Of a DNA stretch of 64,000 bases, positions 13,201 to 28,200 are shown one piece after another; positions within the stretch are counted from its first letter, which is position 1; the number at the start of each line of letters is the position of its first letter. A program made the position numbers and the translations under genes. The notes under the pieces are model-generated. The model was not told the origin of the DNA, did no database searches, and saw only the letters and a list, made by a program, of their open reading frames with translations. The stretch is from Ascaris suum (lineage: Eukaryota; Nematoda; Chromadorea; Rhabditida; Ascarididae): NCBI GenBank assembly GCA_013433145.1, contig CM024191.1, forward strand, positions 6,712,501 through 6,776,500, written 5' to 3'.

Positions 13201-16200
13201 GTGCAGAAATGGAACTCTCATCGATCGACTCCATTATTCAACGTTGTAACGATCTTCGTCCAACGCTTGATCAACTCGCTGAGAGTGTGCAATCATTATC
13301 CCCACTCATCGAACCTGCATCTCGTGTTGACGCTCTCAATATTCGTCAACGCGAAACGAAGCATAAACTAAAGGTTTGTATCGTCTAAGTGGCGCTATTT
13401 TGCATTTTTCTCTTGCCTTCTTTCTTCAACGGATCGAGTAGCATATATTAGTCCTGAAAGACGGAAATGACCGCCGAGATAGAATGTTTTCTTGAAATTC
13501 GCAATAAACGAGGGAGCTCATTTTTGTTTTCGATATTATTGCATTCACTATATTTAATTATTAAATTTTCAGGCCCTTCGAGATGATGTTATAAGACTGA
13601 AAGAAGAACATGATGCTGAGAACGCTTTGGCCGCTGCGATTGATGACTTAGAGCGAACGTTAACGGACGCTGAATGTGGCTTCGAGCAAACAGAAGCATC
13701 ACTCACTGCATTACAGCTTTTCTGCGATGTACCATTGCGCACAGTAGCCGACAAAATAACACTGGTGGATGAAATACAATCAGACATCGTAACGCCGAAA
13801 ATCGAGCAACTCCGCCAAGAAAAACGTGCTCTCGAAGGACGCTACACTAGTTTGGCAGAGCGCGCTAATGAGAAATTCGAAGAAGCGAAGCAACAAAACG
13901 AGCTAATCACCGACATAGACACCAAGCTCAATAACATTCAAAAGGATGCGGATGCTCTGTGCAATAAATATACAATTCCACAGGAGCTGTCGACTGCCAT
14001 TGAAGACGTGAACCGTATTGAAGCATTGCTCGAGCAGCTGCCTGAATCTTCGCAAATATCCCACGTCACGGACCGACAACTTCAGGAGCAACTTTCAAAG
14101 CATCTCGACGCTATCCAATTGTCGTTAAAGGTCGGCATTATTAGTATAATTATAGCGTAATCCCTTTGTTTTGCGTTACATTATGCGCATGAGTTGCACG
14201 CTTAGAGAAGGCATTCCACTGTTATCGTTCGCTTAGGAAAAAAAATCGAACATATTCGAAAATTCTATACTTTCGTTCGGTTAATTGTTTTCTGAATACA
14301 ATTTGTGAGACCAATGAGATTGTTCATGAATCATGATTCAACGGGCCGGTATAAACAGTAAGCAGAGTTAATAAGCTGATTCTAGGGCATTTTGCAAGTC
14401 CGTCCTAAAGCATTTTTTTATAGGGTTTATTGGTACCGCTTGAGAAAGATGTCCTCAAGGAGCAAGAGCTTCTTCGCGATATTCGCAGCGCTCTTTCTGA
14501 ACTCACATCCACTGGGGATGATGTTGTTGCTATTGATCCAGAAATCGAACCAAACGAGCAGCTGGACAACGTGGCTCATCTTGGCGACAATCTTCGTCAG
14601 TTGAAAGGAAAGGTTGAGAAACTCGAAAGGAGATTGCAATCCCCTGAAGGACTGATCAAGCGTACGCCATTGAGCGACGATTTGTCGGTTCGTATAGCAC
14701 AATTGCAAGACGCATTAGAAAACAAGAAGCAGCAGTTGACGGATCGCGCCAAATTGCAAACCTTAGCTCCTGAAATCTCATTGATAACTGAAAGCGTGCA
14801 AGGTCGTCTGGAGGAAATCGAGCTCTCATCTCTTCAATCAGTCGATGAACAAAGCGCTATCCTACAAGATCTCGAATCGAAAAAGCAGCAGCTTGAAAGC
14901 CTCATTGGGAATATTCCAGCTGGTTCCGAGGGTGATGAGTTGCGAGAACGCAGCTTCTGGCATCTTGGACAACTGAACGATCTCCTAGGGCGCCTCGCCG
15001 CCGCTGTAGGTGATAAACTGGCTGCATTGGCTGCATTTAACGCCACTAAAGATGAGGTGCAAGCGCAATTGTCTCTCATTGATGCACCTGTCAAAGTACG
15101 TCTCGAACCGGATTCTGTACAAGCAATCAACGACCGCATCGGCGAGCTCAATGTAAGTTCATTCACAATAATACTAGCAGCTCACACTACCTTTGATAGA
15201 GCTCTCTGTGGCGCATATCTTGAGATGTTTGTTGAATAAAGTGAAAACTAACTGACGACTCCGCTATCTGATTATCCGACATTGAGCTAGATATCGCGAC
15301 ACTTATTCCCTTTAAACATGACTCTGTATTTGTCTCAGCTCGTTTTATCAGTTTTATAGCTTCAGCATTATTCATAACTTGGCGACCGTTTAATCAGATC
15401 TAGTCAGCGAATTTTAAGCAACCACTCAAGTGGAAATTCTTCCTACTCCCATAGGACTTCATTACTTTAGAGGAATTTCCCCACTGAAGCTCTTATCATT
15501 ATTCTCTTGCTTTGTTGAGGTAAAAACATGAAAGATAGGGCCTTTCCTATACGAGTACAACATTTCTTTGCAGCTTGTTCTATACCGGAGAGGGATCAGC
15601 AAATATTGAAGGGGCACTGACAATGACAGAATGCTGCTTGATGGGATGGGGAGGTGAAGAAAGAGAATAGAGACTTTTGCTGTGGGAAAACATTATTGCG
15701 ATTGGATGCTTAGATATGCTTTTCGAATGGAGCATTTGTTTTGAATGCGCGGAGGAATATTTTCGGAACACTGTTGCATACAATACCGATCAAATAAAGG
15801 AACATTTGTTCACGAGTTAAAGATAGGGATCTCATACGAATGCGTTCTGAAGGTGCAATTTCTGAGCGCTCGTTTTCGTTCAAAGCCTCTGCCCTGTAGA
15901 TGAACACTGGAACATGCGATCTGCTGCTTCATTCTCCTCTTTGATTAGCATTTCATGCACCAAAGCATGAAGTTTTCTTGCATGAATAATGCCGAAATGA
16001 AAGCTCGTCAATAGCTGAAATTTTCTTCGAAGGTTTCACTTAGCTCTTGTTTTCTTTCTGTTTTTGGCACAGTTTTAGTCCAATCATCTTACATAATGCT
16101 CAGGCGAATGTTCTTTCAGGATAAGCTAAGCAATGCGGAGAAGCTTAGCAACAAACTTGGCAGCATTGATGAGGCTGAACTTGACGCCGAAAAGCTAGCC

Positions 16201-19200
16201 GAGAAACAAACCCTACTGCTCGCAATTGAAGCTGCAAAGCACCGAATCAAGGTACGCTACCTTCCGTTGTCTTAGATACGCTTAGACTTATGTTCACCTA
16301 GAGTTAAATCAGCCTACACCACAACGACGTCTTTATTCGCATGTTTTGCAGGATGAACGTGACAGCGCGCAGCAACAGCTAGATCGTGCAATCGCACTCG
16401 AGAAGACGCGTGCTGAATGCGAACAGTTGACTGCCGATTTGGCTGCGCTGGTTGCTGAAGCAACTAAGTTGCTGAGTGATTCTGATGCAGTTCCAACAAT
16501 GTTCGCCACAACCGCGGATGCATTTGTGCTTCCTTTGGAGCACGCCAAACAAGTGCTCAATAATGCCCCGGCTGAAGATGCACAGTTTATCCACCTGAAT
16601 GCACTTGTTAGTGAAGCAAAAGATGCGCATTCAGCCCTCTTACATCGTGCAGATATCTGGCGGCAGTTTGTTGCCGAACGTGACAGTGCTACTGATCAGT
16701 TGGAGGTAATGCGAGCACCACTTGACGAAATCGAGTCGAAGGCACTGAGACCACTGGAAGAAGTGATGCACGACTTCAACATCCTCAAGGTTTGTTACTA
16801 CTCTTGCCTTTATTGCTCTCTTTACACTTATCATACTGATTGTACTCATCGATATTTTTCATGTCATATCGTGTTCATCTCGCCATTTCGTTTTTCGAAA
16901 TGTCTACTCTAAAAACGAACGTGAAAATTGCCACGCACGAAAGGGGAGGAGGAAGAGTGGAATTTATGAAGAAAAAAATATATATAGTGAAGTGTACAGA
17001 TGATGCAATGGGTGTATGCGATATCTGCATTTGATCACAAAGGTGTCGTGCAATATACGACAAAAACATCCATGTCAAAGTCACAAATCACAAATAAAAG
17101 AAGAGAATAGCACTGCAGCAATAGCTCCACATTCGAGAGTAATTATTCAAGTGATGTTCTCTATGGAACACTTCTTTTGAAGACAACTGATACATTTTGT
17201 ATTGAGCAAATATACGACCTGATGAACTTTTATTATTGCCGAACGAACATAACTCATTCTTTACAGGGCGCCAATGATGAGCTCGATAAGCTGAAAACAA
17301 CCATGATAAGACTCCAGAATCTTTCTGAACAACTCGACCCTCTGGAAAGTGCATATTCCGACGTCCGCTTCTTTGATGTAGACGTCGAGCAGACACAACA
17401 GCAATATGAAGACTTGATGTCACTGATGGACAACGAACTGCATGACGAGAATATCCTTCGCGAATCGGCCGAGCAGCTTCAGCGTGAACTTGACCGGCTC
17501 AAAGAGGAACTTGCAGCTGCGCTCACCAATGAGCAGCTTCAAGAGGTGAATTCTAAATCTGTATACAGCGATTTTATGTCACCATTTTTCTGCGTTATGA
17601 CGTTCTCCGTTTCTACTTATCAGTTTCTGTTTTGTCTTTTTTAAACTATGAGACGCGTATTCAATATGCTCATAGCAAGAAGTGAAATTCACTACAAAAT
17701 AGCGGCAAATGAAGCTAAAGGAGGTAGATTTTTTCAGGTTTTGAACCACGAAATGCCTGCATTACAAGCACAACTCGGTTTGTTGGAGTCGAAGCACAGC
17801 GACGCGAAACGGTCACGCGCTCATGTGGATCGTGCCTCAGTGCCACCGATAGATGCATTAGCATGTGAACTAGAAGACATTGGTCAACTCACACGCAAAA
17901 AGCTCAGTGATGTCGCCGAAGCCGAAAAACAAGAGAAAATTGTTATGATTAAACTAGAGCTGGAGAGGCTGCGTTCTATGCCACTCGATGAAGGGCAGTT
18001 AATCAGCATTGAAGAACACTTGCAGCAACTGCCCACAGAAGACGAGCAGACGAAAGAATTGGTTATGCAGCTGCAAAAAATACGAGCAGATAAAGAAATG
18101 CGCGAGGCTTTCGAAAGATCACTTCAGCAAACATTAGCGAGTATCTCGCAACGTCTTAACGAACTAGATGCAACGGCGAAGCCGCTGATTGAATCAACGA
18201 CCATGTCAAAAGATAAGAAGAAGATAAGCAAAAAACAACAACAGCATATGGCAGTTATTGAGGCAGAAGTGGATGCGCTGAACGCTGTACTGAGCCAAAT
18301 TGAGCATACAATATTGCCACAGCTTGACGAATTATCGCAGCACTCGCAACAGTCTGCAGTGCAGCTGCCTTCCCTCCAGGCGGAACACCAGAGAGCGCAG
18401 AAGATCATCGATGAGTGCAAGGTGAGTTCGTTTAATTACCCAATCGAACCTTCACAAATTTCTCAAAAGCATTTTTTATAAAATTTAATAGCTCAAATAT
18501 GAGACCGAGTTTCGAATATTACAATAAATCATTCTCGCCAACCACGCACTAAATAAATTAAGAAATCATCAATATCGAAATCACTACATTTCGATGATAC
18601 AATTTTACGGACTTATAAAAACATGCAATGTGTTTGCAGGAGGCAATCGATGATAAGATTCGCGAAAAAGAAACTGTCGAGCACGTGCAGAAAGAGATTG
18701 CCGAGCTTGACGACATGCTGCAGAAAGGCGAAGAGGTGCTTCTAACTGAAGAAGAATTGAAGCGCTCGGACGATAGCACGCTGCTAGCCGCGAATGTGAA
18801 AATCACCGAAGAGATAGAGCAGTCACTTCTTGCAACGCTTGAGCAGATCAACGCTTCGGATCTTGAGCGACTTAGCGAAGAGCAACAAGCAGATGTGGAA
18901 AAGAAACGTGAACGAACCCACTGGATGTTGGATCGCATTCGAGCGTTGCGTGAAGCTCTAACTTTACTACTGGACTCGTTACGTGCTTGGAACGCTGATA
19001 AAGACGTGCTCAAAAGTGCCACGGTCGCACTCGCAGATCAAGCGCGAGAACTTGTTGACAGCTACGCTAACAACGCGCAACCGTACACAACCGCATGCAA
19101 TGATATAAAGAAAGCGAATGACCTACTCAACCGTATAAACGAAGATCAACAGAAACTCTCTGATGTTAACCAACGTCTTAAGACAACTCTTCCCGAATGC

Positions 19201-22200
19201 AAAGCTGCGCTCGATGACGCTAACAAAATGGTGGCCGACCTCGCCTCAGCCAGCAGTGATGTTCGGGTCAGTGTTGTTTTCCTTCGTTTGACGTAACATC
19301 AAGCAAATTTACGGAATTAGCGGGTATCCTCAGCGTTTCCGTTACGTAAGGCGGGCAAAGATAGGCGAGAAGTGAAAATGGACGTATGCCGAATGATACA
19401 GGCAAAAAAGAAAAACAGGCTAATCTCACATTTTTCTAGCAGCTAAAAATCTGCAGTGCTCTAATGCGTACGACCAATGTTATGTTCGGTTTTTTTTTTT
19501 CTTTTCTTTTCAGCTCCAGTAAAAACGCATGTCATCGTTGCTCATTTTAGCACTTTAGAATTTTAGCTATAGCTGAATATTTGAGCAGAATTTACTATTT
19601 CTTGCATATTGCTGTATTGAGTGCATTCGAAGAAGAATCATTAGAATAGTTCTATTAATGGCAGCATTCGATAGGTGAGTGACAAAGTATCGATTTTTAA
19701 AACAGTTGTGTTTTTAGGAGTTGCTTACGCCGCTCACCGATGATGTGAACAAGCAAAAGGAACTACTTGACGAACAAGACACAATAAGTGCAAAACTGAA
19801 TGAGTTAAGCGATCGTGCCGTCGAACTTCTTGCAAGTGCGGAAGACTCTAAAAGAGCAGAAATTGACGAAATTCGACATCAACTCGATGGTGTGAAACAG
19901 CAACTGAATGATCTGCAACGCAAACAAGAGATGCCAATTCGTCTTGTATTCCACCCAGAGGCGCTCAAAGTTGACTCGCTTTTGAATCAACTTGAAAACG
20001 TCGAGCGAGTACTGAGCGAAAAACAAGAACATCTGGCCGCACAGCTCGTTCTTGTCGCACTAACATCTACTATTGCAAGAGAGACGGCACAACTACGTGA
20101 TGCGATTGAGAGTGCCCAGAAAGTTGAAGATGATGCACATGCGGATATAAATGAGCTGCAAAAAGCTATCGATGTATTGAAGAATGCGCGAGCACACCTC
20201 GAAGCACTCAAAGACGCCTACGATCAGATCGAACAATCGCCAGATACGGATACGTTGCGTACACAGACGCTTGACGAGCAAACAACGCTCAGTGAAAACT
20301 ACGAGGCCGTTGAACGCGCACTTGAAGACCGTCTCGAAAATCTTAAGCACTTCAATGAGGATGCAGCTAAATTCGAAATGGGTCTTTCACAACTAGACGA
20401 TATCATTCGTGAACAGGGAACACCTAGTGCAGAAATGGAACTCTCATCGATCGACTCCATTATTCAACGTTGTAACGATCTTCGTCCAACGCTTGATCAA
20501 CTCGCTGAGAGTGTGCAATCATTATCCCCACTCATCGAACCTGCATCTCGTGTTGACGCTCTCAATATTCGTCAACGCGAAACGAAGCATAAACTAAAGG
20601 TTTGTATCGTCTAAGTGGCGCTATTTTGCATTTTTCTCTTGCCTTCTTTCTTCAACGGATCGAGTAGCATATATTAGTCCTGAAAGACGGAAATGACCGC
20701 CGAGATAGAATGTTTTCTTGAAATTCGCAATAAACGAGGGAGCTCATTTTTGTTTTCGATATTATTGCATTCACTATATTTAATTATTAAATTTTCAGGC
20801 CCTTCGAGATGATGTTATAAGACTGAAAGAAGAACATGATGCTGAGAACGCTTTGGCCGCTGCGATTGATGACTTAGAGCGAACGTTAACGGACGCTGAA
20901 TGTGGCTTCGAGCAAACAGAAGCATCACTCACTGCATTACAGCTTTTCTGCGATGTACCATTGCGCACAGTAGCCGACAAAATAACACTGGTGGATGAAA
21001 TACAATCAGACATCGTAACGCCGAAAATCGAGCAACTCCGCCAAGAAAAACGTGCTCTCGAAGGACGCTACACTAGTTTGGCAGAGCGCGCTAATGAGAA
21101 ATTCGAAGAAGCGAAGCAACAAAACGAGCTAATCACCGACATAGACACCAAGCTCAATAACATTCAAAAGGATGCGGATGCTCTGTGCAATAAATATACA
21201 ATTCCACAGGAGCTGTCGACTGCCATTGAAGACGTGAACCGTATTGAAGCATTGCTCGAGCAGCTGCCTGAATCTTCGCAAATATCCCACGTCACGGACC
21301 GACAACTTCAGGAGCAACTTTCAAAGCATCTCGACGCTATCCAATTGTCGTTAAAGGTCGGCATTATTAGTATAATTATAGCGTAATCCCTTTGTTTTGC
21401 GTTACATTATGCGCATGAGTTGCACGCTTAGAGAAGGCATTCCACTGTTATCGTTCGCTTAGGAAAAAAAATCGAACATATTCGAAAATTCTATACTTTC
21501 GTTCGGTTAATTGTTTTCTGAATACAATTTGTGAGACCAATGAGATTGTTCATGAATCATGATTCAACGGGCCGGTATAAACAGTAAGCAGAGTTAATAA
21601 GCTGATTCTAGGGCATTTTGCAAGTCCGTCCTAAAGCATTTTTTTATAGGGTTTATTGGTACCGCTTGAGAAAGATGTCCTCAAGGAGCAAGAGCTTCTT
21701 CGCGATATTCGCAGCGCTCTTTCTGAACTCACATCCACTGGGGATGATGTTGTTGCTATTGATCCAGAAATCGAACCAAACGAGCAGCTGGACAACGTGG
21801 CTCATCTTGGCGACAATCTTCGTCAGTTGAAAGGAAAGGTTGAGAAACTCGAAAGGAGATTGCAATCCCCTGAAGGACTGATCAAGCGTACGCCATTGAG
21901 CGACGATTTGTCGGTTCGTATAGCACAATTGCAAGACGCATTAGAAAACAAGAAGCAGCAGTTGACGGATCGCGCCAAATTGCAAACCTTAGCTCCTGAA
22001 ATCTCATTGATAACTGAAAGCGTGCAAGGTCGTCTGGAGGAAATCGAGCTCTCATCTCTTCAATCAGTCGATGAACAAAGCGCTATCCTACAAGATCTCG
22101 AATCGAAAAAGCAGCAGCTTGAAAGCCTCATTGGGAATATTCCAGCTGGTTCCGAGGGTGATGAGTTGCGAGAACGCAGCTTCTGGCATCTTGGACAACT

Positions 22201-25200
22201 GAACGATCTCCTAGGGCGCCTCGCCGCCGCTGTAGGTGATAAACTGGCTGCATTGGCTGCATTTAACGCCACTAAAGATGAGGTGCAAGCGCAATTGTCT
22301 CTCATTGATGCACCTGTCAAAGTACGTCTCGAACCGGATTCTGTACAAGCAATCAACGACCGCATCGGCGAGCTCAATGTAAGTTCATTCACAATAATAC
22401 TAGCAGCTCACACTACCTTTGATAGAGCTCTCTGTGGCGCATATCTTGAGATGTTTGTTGAATAAAGTGAAAACTAACTGACGACTCCGCTATCTGATTA
22501 TCCGACATTGAGCTAGATATCGCGACACTTATTCCCTTTAAACATGACTCTGTATTTGTCTCAGCTCGTTTTATCAGTTTTATAGCTTCAGCATTATTCA
22601 TAACTTGGCGACCGTTTAATCAGATCTAGTCAGCGAATTTTAAGCAACCACTCAAGTGGAAATTCTTCCTACTCCCATAGGACTTCATTACTTTAGAGGA
22701 ATTTCCCCACTGAAGCTCTTATCATTATTCTCTTGCTTTGTTGAGGTAAAAACATGAAAGATAGGGCCTTTCCTATACGAGTACACTTGACAAAACATTT
22801 CTTTGCAGCTTGTTCTATACCGGAGAGGGATCAGCAAATATTGAAGGGGCACTGACAATGACAGAATGCTGCTTGATGGGATGGGGAGGTGAAGAAAGAG
22901 AATAGAGTCTTTTGCTGTGGGAAAACATTATTGCGATTGGATGCTTAGATATGCTTTTCGAATGGAGCATTTGTTTTGAATGCGCGGAGGAATATTTTCG
23001 GAACACTGTTGCATACAATACCGATCAAATAAAGGAACATTTGTTCACGAGTTAAAGATAGGGATCTCATACGAATGCGTTCTGAAGGTGCAATTTCTGA
23101 GCGCTCGTTTTCGTTCAAAGCCTCTGCCCTGTAGATGAACACTGGAACATGCGATCTGCTGCTTCATTCTCCTCTTTGATTAGCATTTCATGCACCAAAG
23201 CATGAAGTTTTCTTGCATGAATAATGCCGAAATGAAAGCTCGTCAATAGCTGAAATTTTCTTCGAAGGTTTCACTTAGCTCTTGTTTTCTTTCTGTTTTT
23301 GGCACAGTTTTAGTCCAATCATCTTACATAATGCTCAGGCGAATGTTCTTTCAGGATAAGCTAAGCAATGCGGAGAAGCTTAGCAACAAACTTGGCAGCA
23401 TTGATGAGGCTGAACTTGACGCCGAAAAGCTAGCCGAGAAACAAACCCTACTGCTCGCAATTGAAGCTGCAAAGCACCGAATCAAGGTACGCTACCTTCC
23501 GTTGTCTTAGATACGCTTAGACTTATGTTCACCTAGAGTTAAATCAGCCTACACCACAACGACGTCTTTATTCGCATGTTTTGCAGGATGAACGTGACAG
23601 CGCGCAGCAACAGCTAGATCGTGCAATCGCACTCGAGAAGACGCGTGCTGAATGCGAACAGTTGACTGCCGATTTGGCTGCGCTGGTTGCTGAAGCAACT
23701 AAGTTGCTGAGTGATTCTGATGCAGTTCCAACAATGTTCGCCACAACCGCGGATGCATTTGTGCTTCCTTTGGAGCACGCCAAACAAGTGCTCAATAATG
23801 CCCCGGCTGAAGATGCACAGTTTATCCACCTGAATGCACTTGTTAGTGAAGCAAAAGATGCGCATTCAGCCCTCTTACATCGTGCAGATATCTGGCGGCA
23901 GTTTGTTGCCGAACGTGACAGTGCTACTGATCAGTTGGAGGTAATGCGAGCACCACTTGACGAAATCGAGTCGAAGGCACTGAGACCACTGGAAGAAGTG
24001 ATGCACGACTTCAACATCCTCAAGGTTTGTTACTACTCTTGCCTTTATTGCTCTCTTTACACTTATCATACTGATTGTACTCATCGATATTTTTCATGTC
24101 ATATCGTGTTCATCTCGCCATTTCGTTTTTCGAAATGTCTACTCTAAAAACGAACGTGAAAATTGCCACGCACGAAAGGGGAGGAGGAAGAGTGGAATTT
24201 ATGAAGAAAAAAATATATATAGTGAAGTGTACAGATGATGCAATGGGTGTATGCGATATCTGCATTTGATCACAAAGGTGTCGTGCAATATACGACAAAA
24301 ACATCCATGTCAAAGTCACAAATCACAAATAAAAGAAGAGAATAGCACTGCAGCAATAGCTCCACATTCGAGAGTAATTATTCAAGTGATGTTCTCTATG
24401 GAACACTTCTTTTGAAGACAACTGATACATTTTGTATTGAGCAAATATACGACCTGATGAACTTTTATTATTGCCGAACGAACATAACTCATTCTTTACA
24501 GGGCGCCAATGATGAGCTCGATAAGCTGAAAACAACCATGATAAGACTCCAGAATCTTTCTGAACAACTCGACCCTCTGGAAAGTGCATATTCCGACGTC
24601 CGCTTCTTTGATGTAGACGTCGAGCAGACACAACAGCAATATGAAGACTTGATGTCACTGATGGACAACGAACTGCATGACGAGAATATCCTTCGCGAAT
24701 CGGCCGAGCAGCTTCAGCGTGAACTTGACCGGCTCAAAGAGGAACTTGCAGCTGCGCTCACCAATGAGCAGCTTCAAGAGGTGAATTCTAAATCTGTATA
24801 CAGCGATTTTATGTCACCATTTTTCTGCGTTATGACGTTCTCCGTTTCTACTTATCAGTTTCTGTTTTGTCTTTTTTAAACTATGAGACGCGTATTCAAT
24901 ATGCTCATAGCAAGAAGTGAAATTCACTACAAAATAGCGGCAAATGAAGCTAAAGGAGGTAGATTTTTTCAGGTTTTGAACCACGAAATGCCTGCATTAC
25001 AAGCACAACTCGGTTTGTTGGAGTCGAAGCACAGCGACGCGAAACGGTCACGCGCTCATGTGGATCGTGCCTCAGTGCCACCGATAGATGCATTAGCATG
25101 TGAACTAGAAGACATTGGTCAACTCACACGCAAAAAGCTCAGTGATGTCGCCGAAGCCGAAAAACAAGAGAAAATTGTTATGATTAAACTAGAGCTGGAG

Positions 25201-28200
25201 AGGCTGCGTTCTATGCCACTCGATGAAGGGCAGTTAATCAGCATTGAAGAACACTTGCAGCAACTGCCCACAGAAGACGAGCAGACGAAAGAATTGGTTA
25301 TGCAGCTGCAAAAAATACGAGCAGATAAAGAAATGCGCGAGGCTTTCGAAAGATCACTTCAGCAAACATTAGCGAGTATCTCGCAACGTCTTAACGAACT
25401 AGATGCAACGGCGAAGCCGCTGATTGAATCAACGACCATGTCAAAAGATAAGAAGAAGATAAGCAAAAAACAACAACAGCATATGGCAGTTATTGAGGCA
25501 GAAGTGGATGCGCTGAACGCTGTACTGAGCCAAATTGAGCATACAATATTGCCACAGCTTGACGAATTATCGCAGCACTCGCAACAGTCTGCAGTGCAGC
25601 TGCCTTCCCTCCAGGCGGAACACCAGAGAGCGCAGAAGATCATCGATGAGTGCAAGGTGAGTTCGTTTAATTACCCAATCGAACCTTCACAAATTTCTCA
25701 AAAGCATTTTTTATAAAATTTAATAGCTCAAATATGAGACCGAGTTTCGAATATTACAATAAATCATTCTCGCCAACCACGCACTAAATAAATTAAGAAA
25801 TCATCAATATCGAAATCACTACATTTCGATGATACAATTTTACGGACTTATAAAAACATGCAATGTGTTTGCAGGAGGCAATCGATGATAAGATTCGCGA
25901 AAAAGAAACTGTCGAGCACGTGCAGAAAGAGATTGCCGAGCTTGACGACATGCTGCAGAAAGGCGAAGAGGTGCTTCTAACTGAAGAAGAATTGAAGCGC
26001 TCGGACGATAGCACGCTGCTAGCCGCGAATGTGAAAATCACCGAAGAGATAGAGCAGTCACTTCTTGCAACGCTTGAGCAGATCAACGCTTCGGATCTTG
26101 AGCGACTTAGCGAAGAGCAACAAGCAGATGTGGAAAAGAAACGTGAACGAACCCACTGGATGTTGGATCGCATTCGAGCGTTGCGTGAAGCTCTAACTTT
26201 ACTACTGGACTCGTTACGTGCTTGGAACGCTGATAAAGACGTGCTCAAAAGTGCCACGGTCGCACTCGCAGATCAAGCGCGAGAACTTGTTGACAGCTAC
26301 GCTAACAACGCGCAACCGTACACAACCGCATGCAATGATATAAAGAAAGCGAATGACCTACTCAACCGTATAAACGAAGATCAACAGAAACTCTCTGATG
26401 TTAACCAACGTCTTAAGACAACTCTTCCCGAATGCAAAGCTGCGCTCGATGACGCTAACAAAATGGTGGCCGACCTCGCCTCAGCCAGCAGTGATGTTCG
26501 GGTCAGTGTTGTTTTCCTTCGTTTGACGTAAAATCAAGCAAATTTACGGAATTAGCGGGTATCCTCAGCGTTTCCGTTACGTAAGGCGGGCAAAGATAGG
26601 CGAGAAGTGAAAATGGACGTATGCCGAATGATACAGGCAAAAAAGAAAAACAGGCTAATCTCACATTTTTCTAGCAGCTAAAAATCTGCAGTGCTCTAAT
26701 GCGTACGACCAATGTTATGTTCGGTTTTTTTTTTTCTTTTCTTTTCAGCTCCAGTAAAAACGCATGTCATCGTTGCTCATTTTAGCACTTTAGAATTTTA
26801 GCTATAGCTGAATATTTGAGCAGAATTTACTATTTCTTGCATATTGCTGTATTGAGTGCATTCGAAGAAGAATCATTAGAATAGTTCTATTAATGGCAGC
26901 ATTCGATAGGTGAGTGACAAAGTATCGATTTTTAAAACAGTTGTGTTTTTAGGAGTTGCTTACGCCGCTCACCGATGATGTGAACAAGCAAAAGGAACTA
27001 CTTGACGAACAAGACACAATAAGTGCAAAACTGAATGAGTTAAGCGATCGTGCCGTCGAACTTCTTGCAAGTGCGGAAGACTCTAAAAGAGCAGAAATTG
27101 ACGAAATTCGACATCAACTCGATGGTGTGAAACAGCAACTGAATGATCTGCAACGCAAACAAGAGATGCCAATTCGTCTTGTATTCCACCCAGAGGCGCT
27201 CAAAGTTGACTCGCTTTTGAATCAACTTGAAAACGTCGAGCGAGTACTGAGCGAAAAACAAGAACATCTGGCCGCACAGCTCGTTCTTGTCGCACTAACA
27301 TCTACTATTGCAAGAGAGACGGCACAACTACGTGATGCGATTGAGAGTGCCCAGAAAGTTGAAGATGATGCACATGCGGATATAAATGAGCTGCAAAAAG
27401 CTATCGATGTATTGAAGAATGCGCGAGCACACCTCGAAGCACTCAAAGACGCCTACGATCAGATCGAACAATCGCCAGATACGGATACGTTGCGTACACA
27501 GACGCTTGACGAGCAAACAACGCTCAGTGAAAACTACGAGGCCGTTGAACGCGCACTTGAAGACCGTCTCGAAAATCTTAAGCACTTCAATGAGGATGCA
27601 GCTAAATTCGAAATGGGTCTTTCACAACTAGACGATATCATTCGTGAACAGGGAACACCTAGTGCAGAAATGGAACTCTCATCGATCGACTCCATTATTC
27701 AACGTTGTAACGATCTTCGTCCAACGCTTGATCAACTCGCTGAGAGTGTGCAATCATTATCCCCACTCATCGAACCTGCATCTCGTGTTGACGCTCTCAA
27801 TATTCGTCAACGCGAAACGAAGCATAAACTAAAGGTTTGTATCGTCTAAGTGGCGCTATTTTGCATTTTTCTCTTGCCTTCTTTCTTCAACGGATCGAGT
27901 AGCATATATTAGTCCTGAAAGACGGAAATGACCGCCGAGATAGAATGTTTTCTTGAAATTCGCAATAAACGAGGGAGCTCATTTTTGTTTTCGATATTAT
28001 TGCATTCACTATATTTAATTATTAAATTTTCAGGCCCTTCGAGATGATGTTATAAGACTGAAAGAAGAACATGATGCTGAGAACGCTTTGGCCGCTGCGA
28101 TTGATGACTTAGAGCGAACGTTAACGGACGCTGAATGTGGCTTCGAGCAAACAGAAGCATCACTCACTGCATTACAGCTTTTCTGCGATGTACCATTGCG

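Larger units (their letters stand above)
7236..14470 (+). repeat. Array unit B (7,235 bp), first copy with an intact exon 1
   Basis: The period matches unit A base for base over long stretches. Exons are 7189-7917, 8894-9025, 9126-9563, 10041-10319, 10512-11195, 11414-12040, 12492-13373 and 13573-14130, encoding 1,443 residues. The only differences from unit A that I found are in introns, for example A at 12371. All eight exon translations match those of unit A. Confidence 0.95.
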
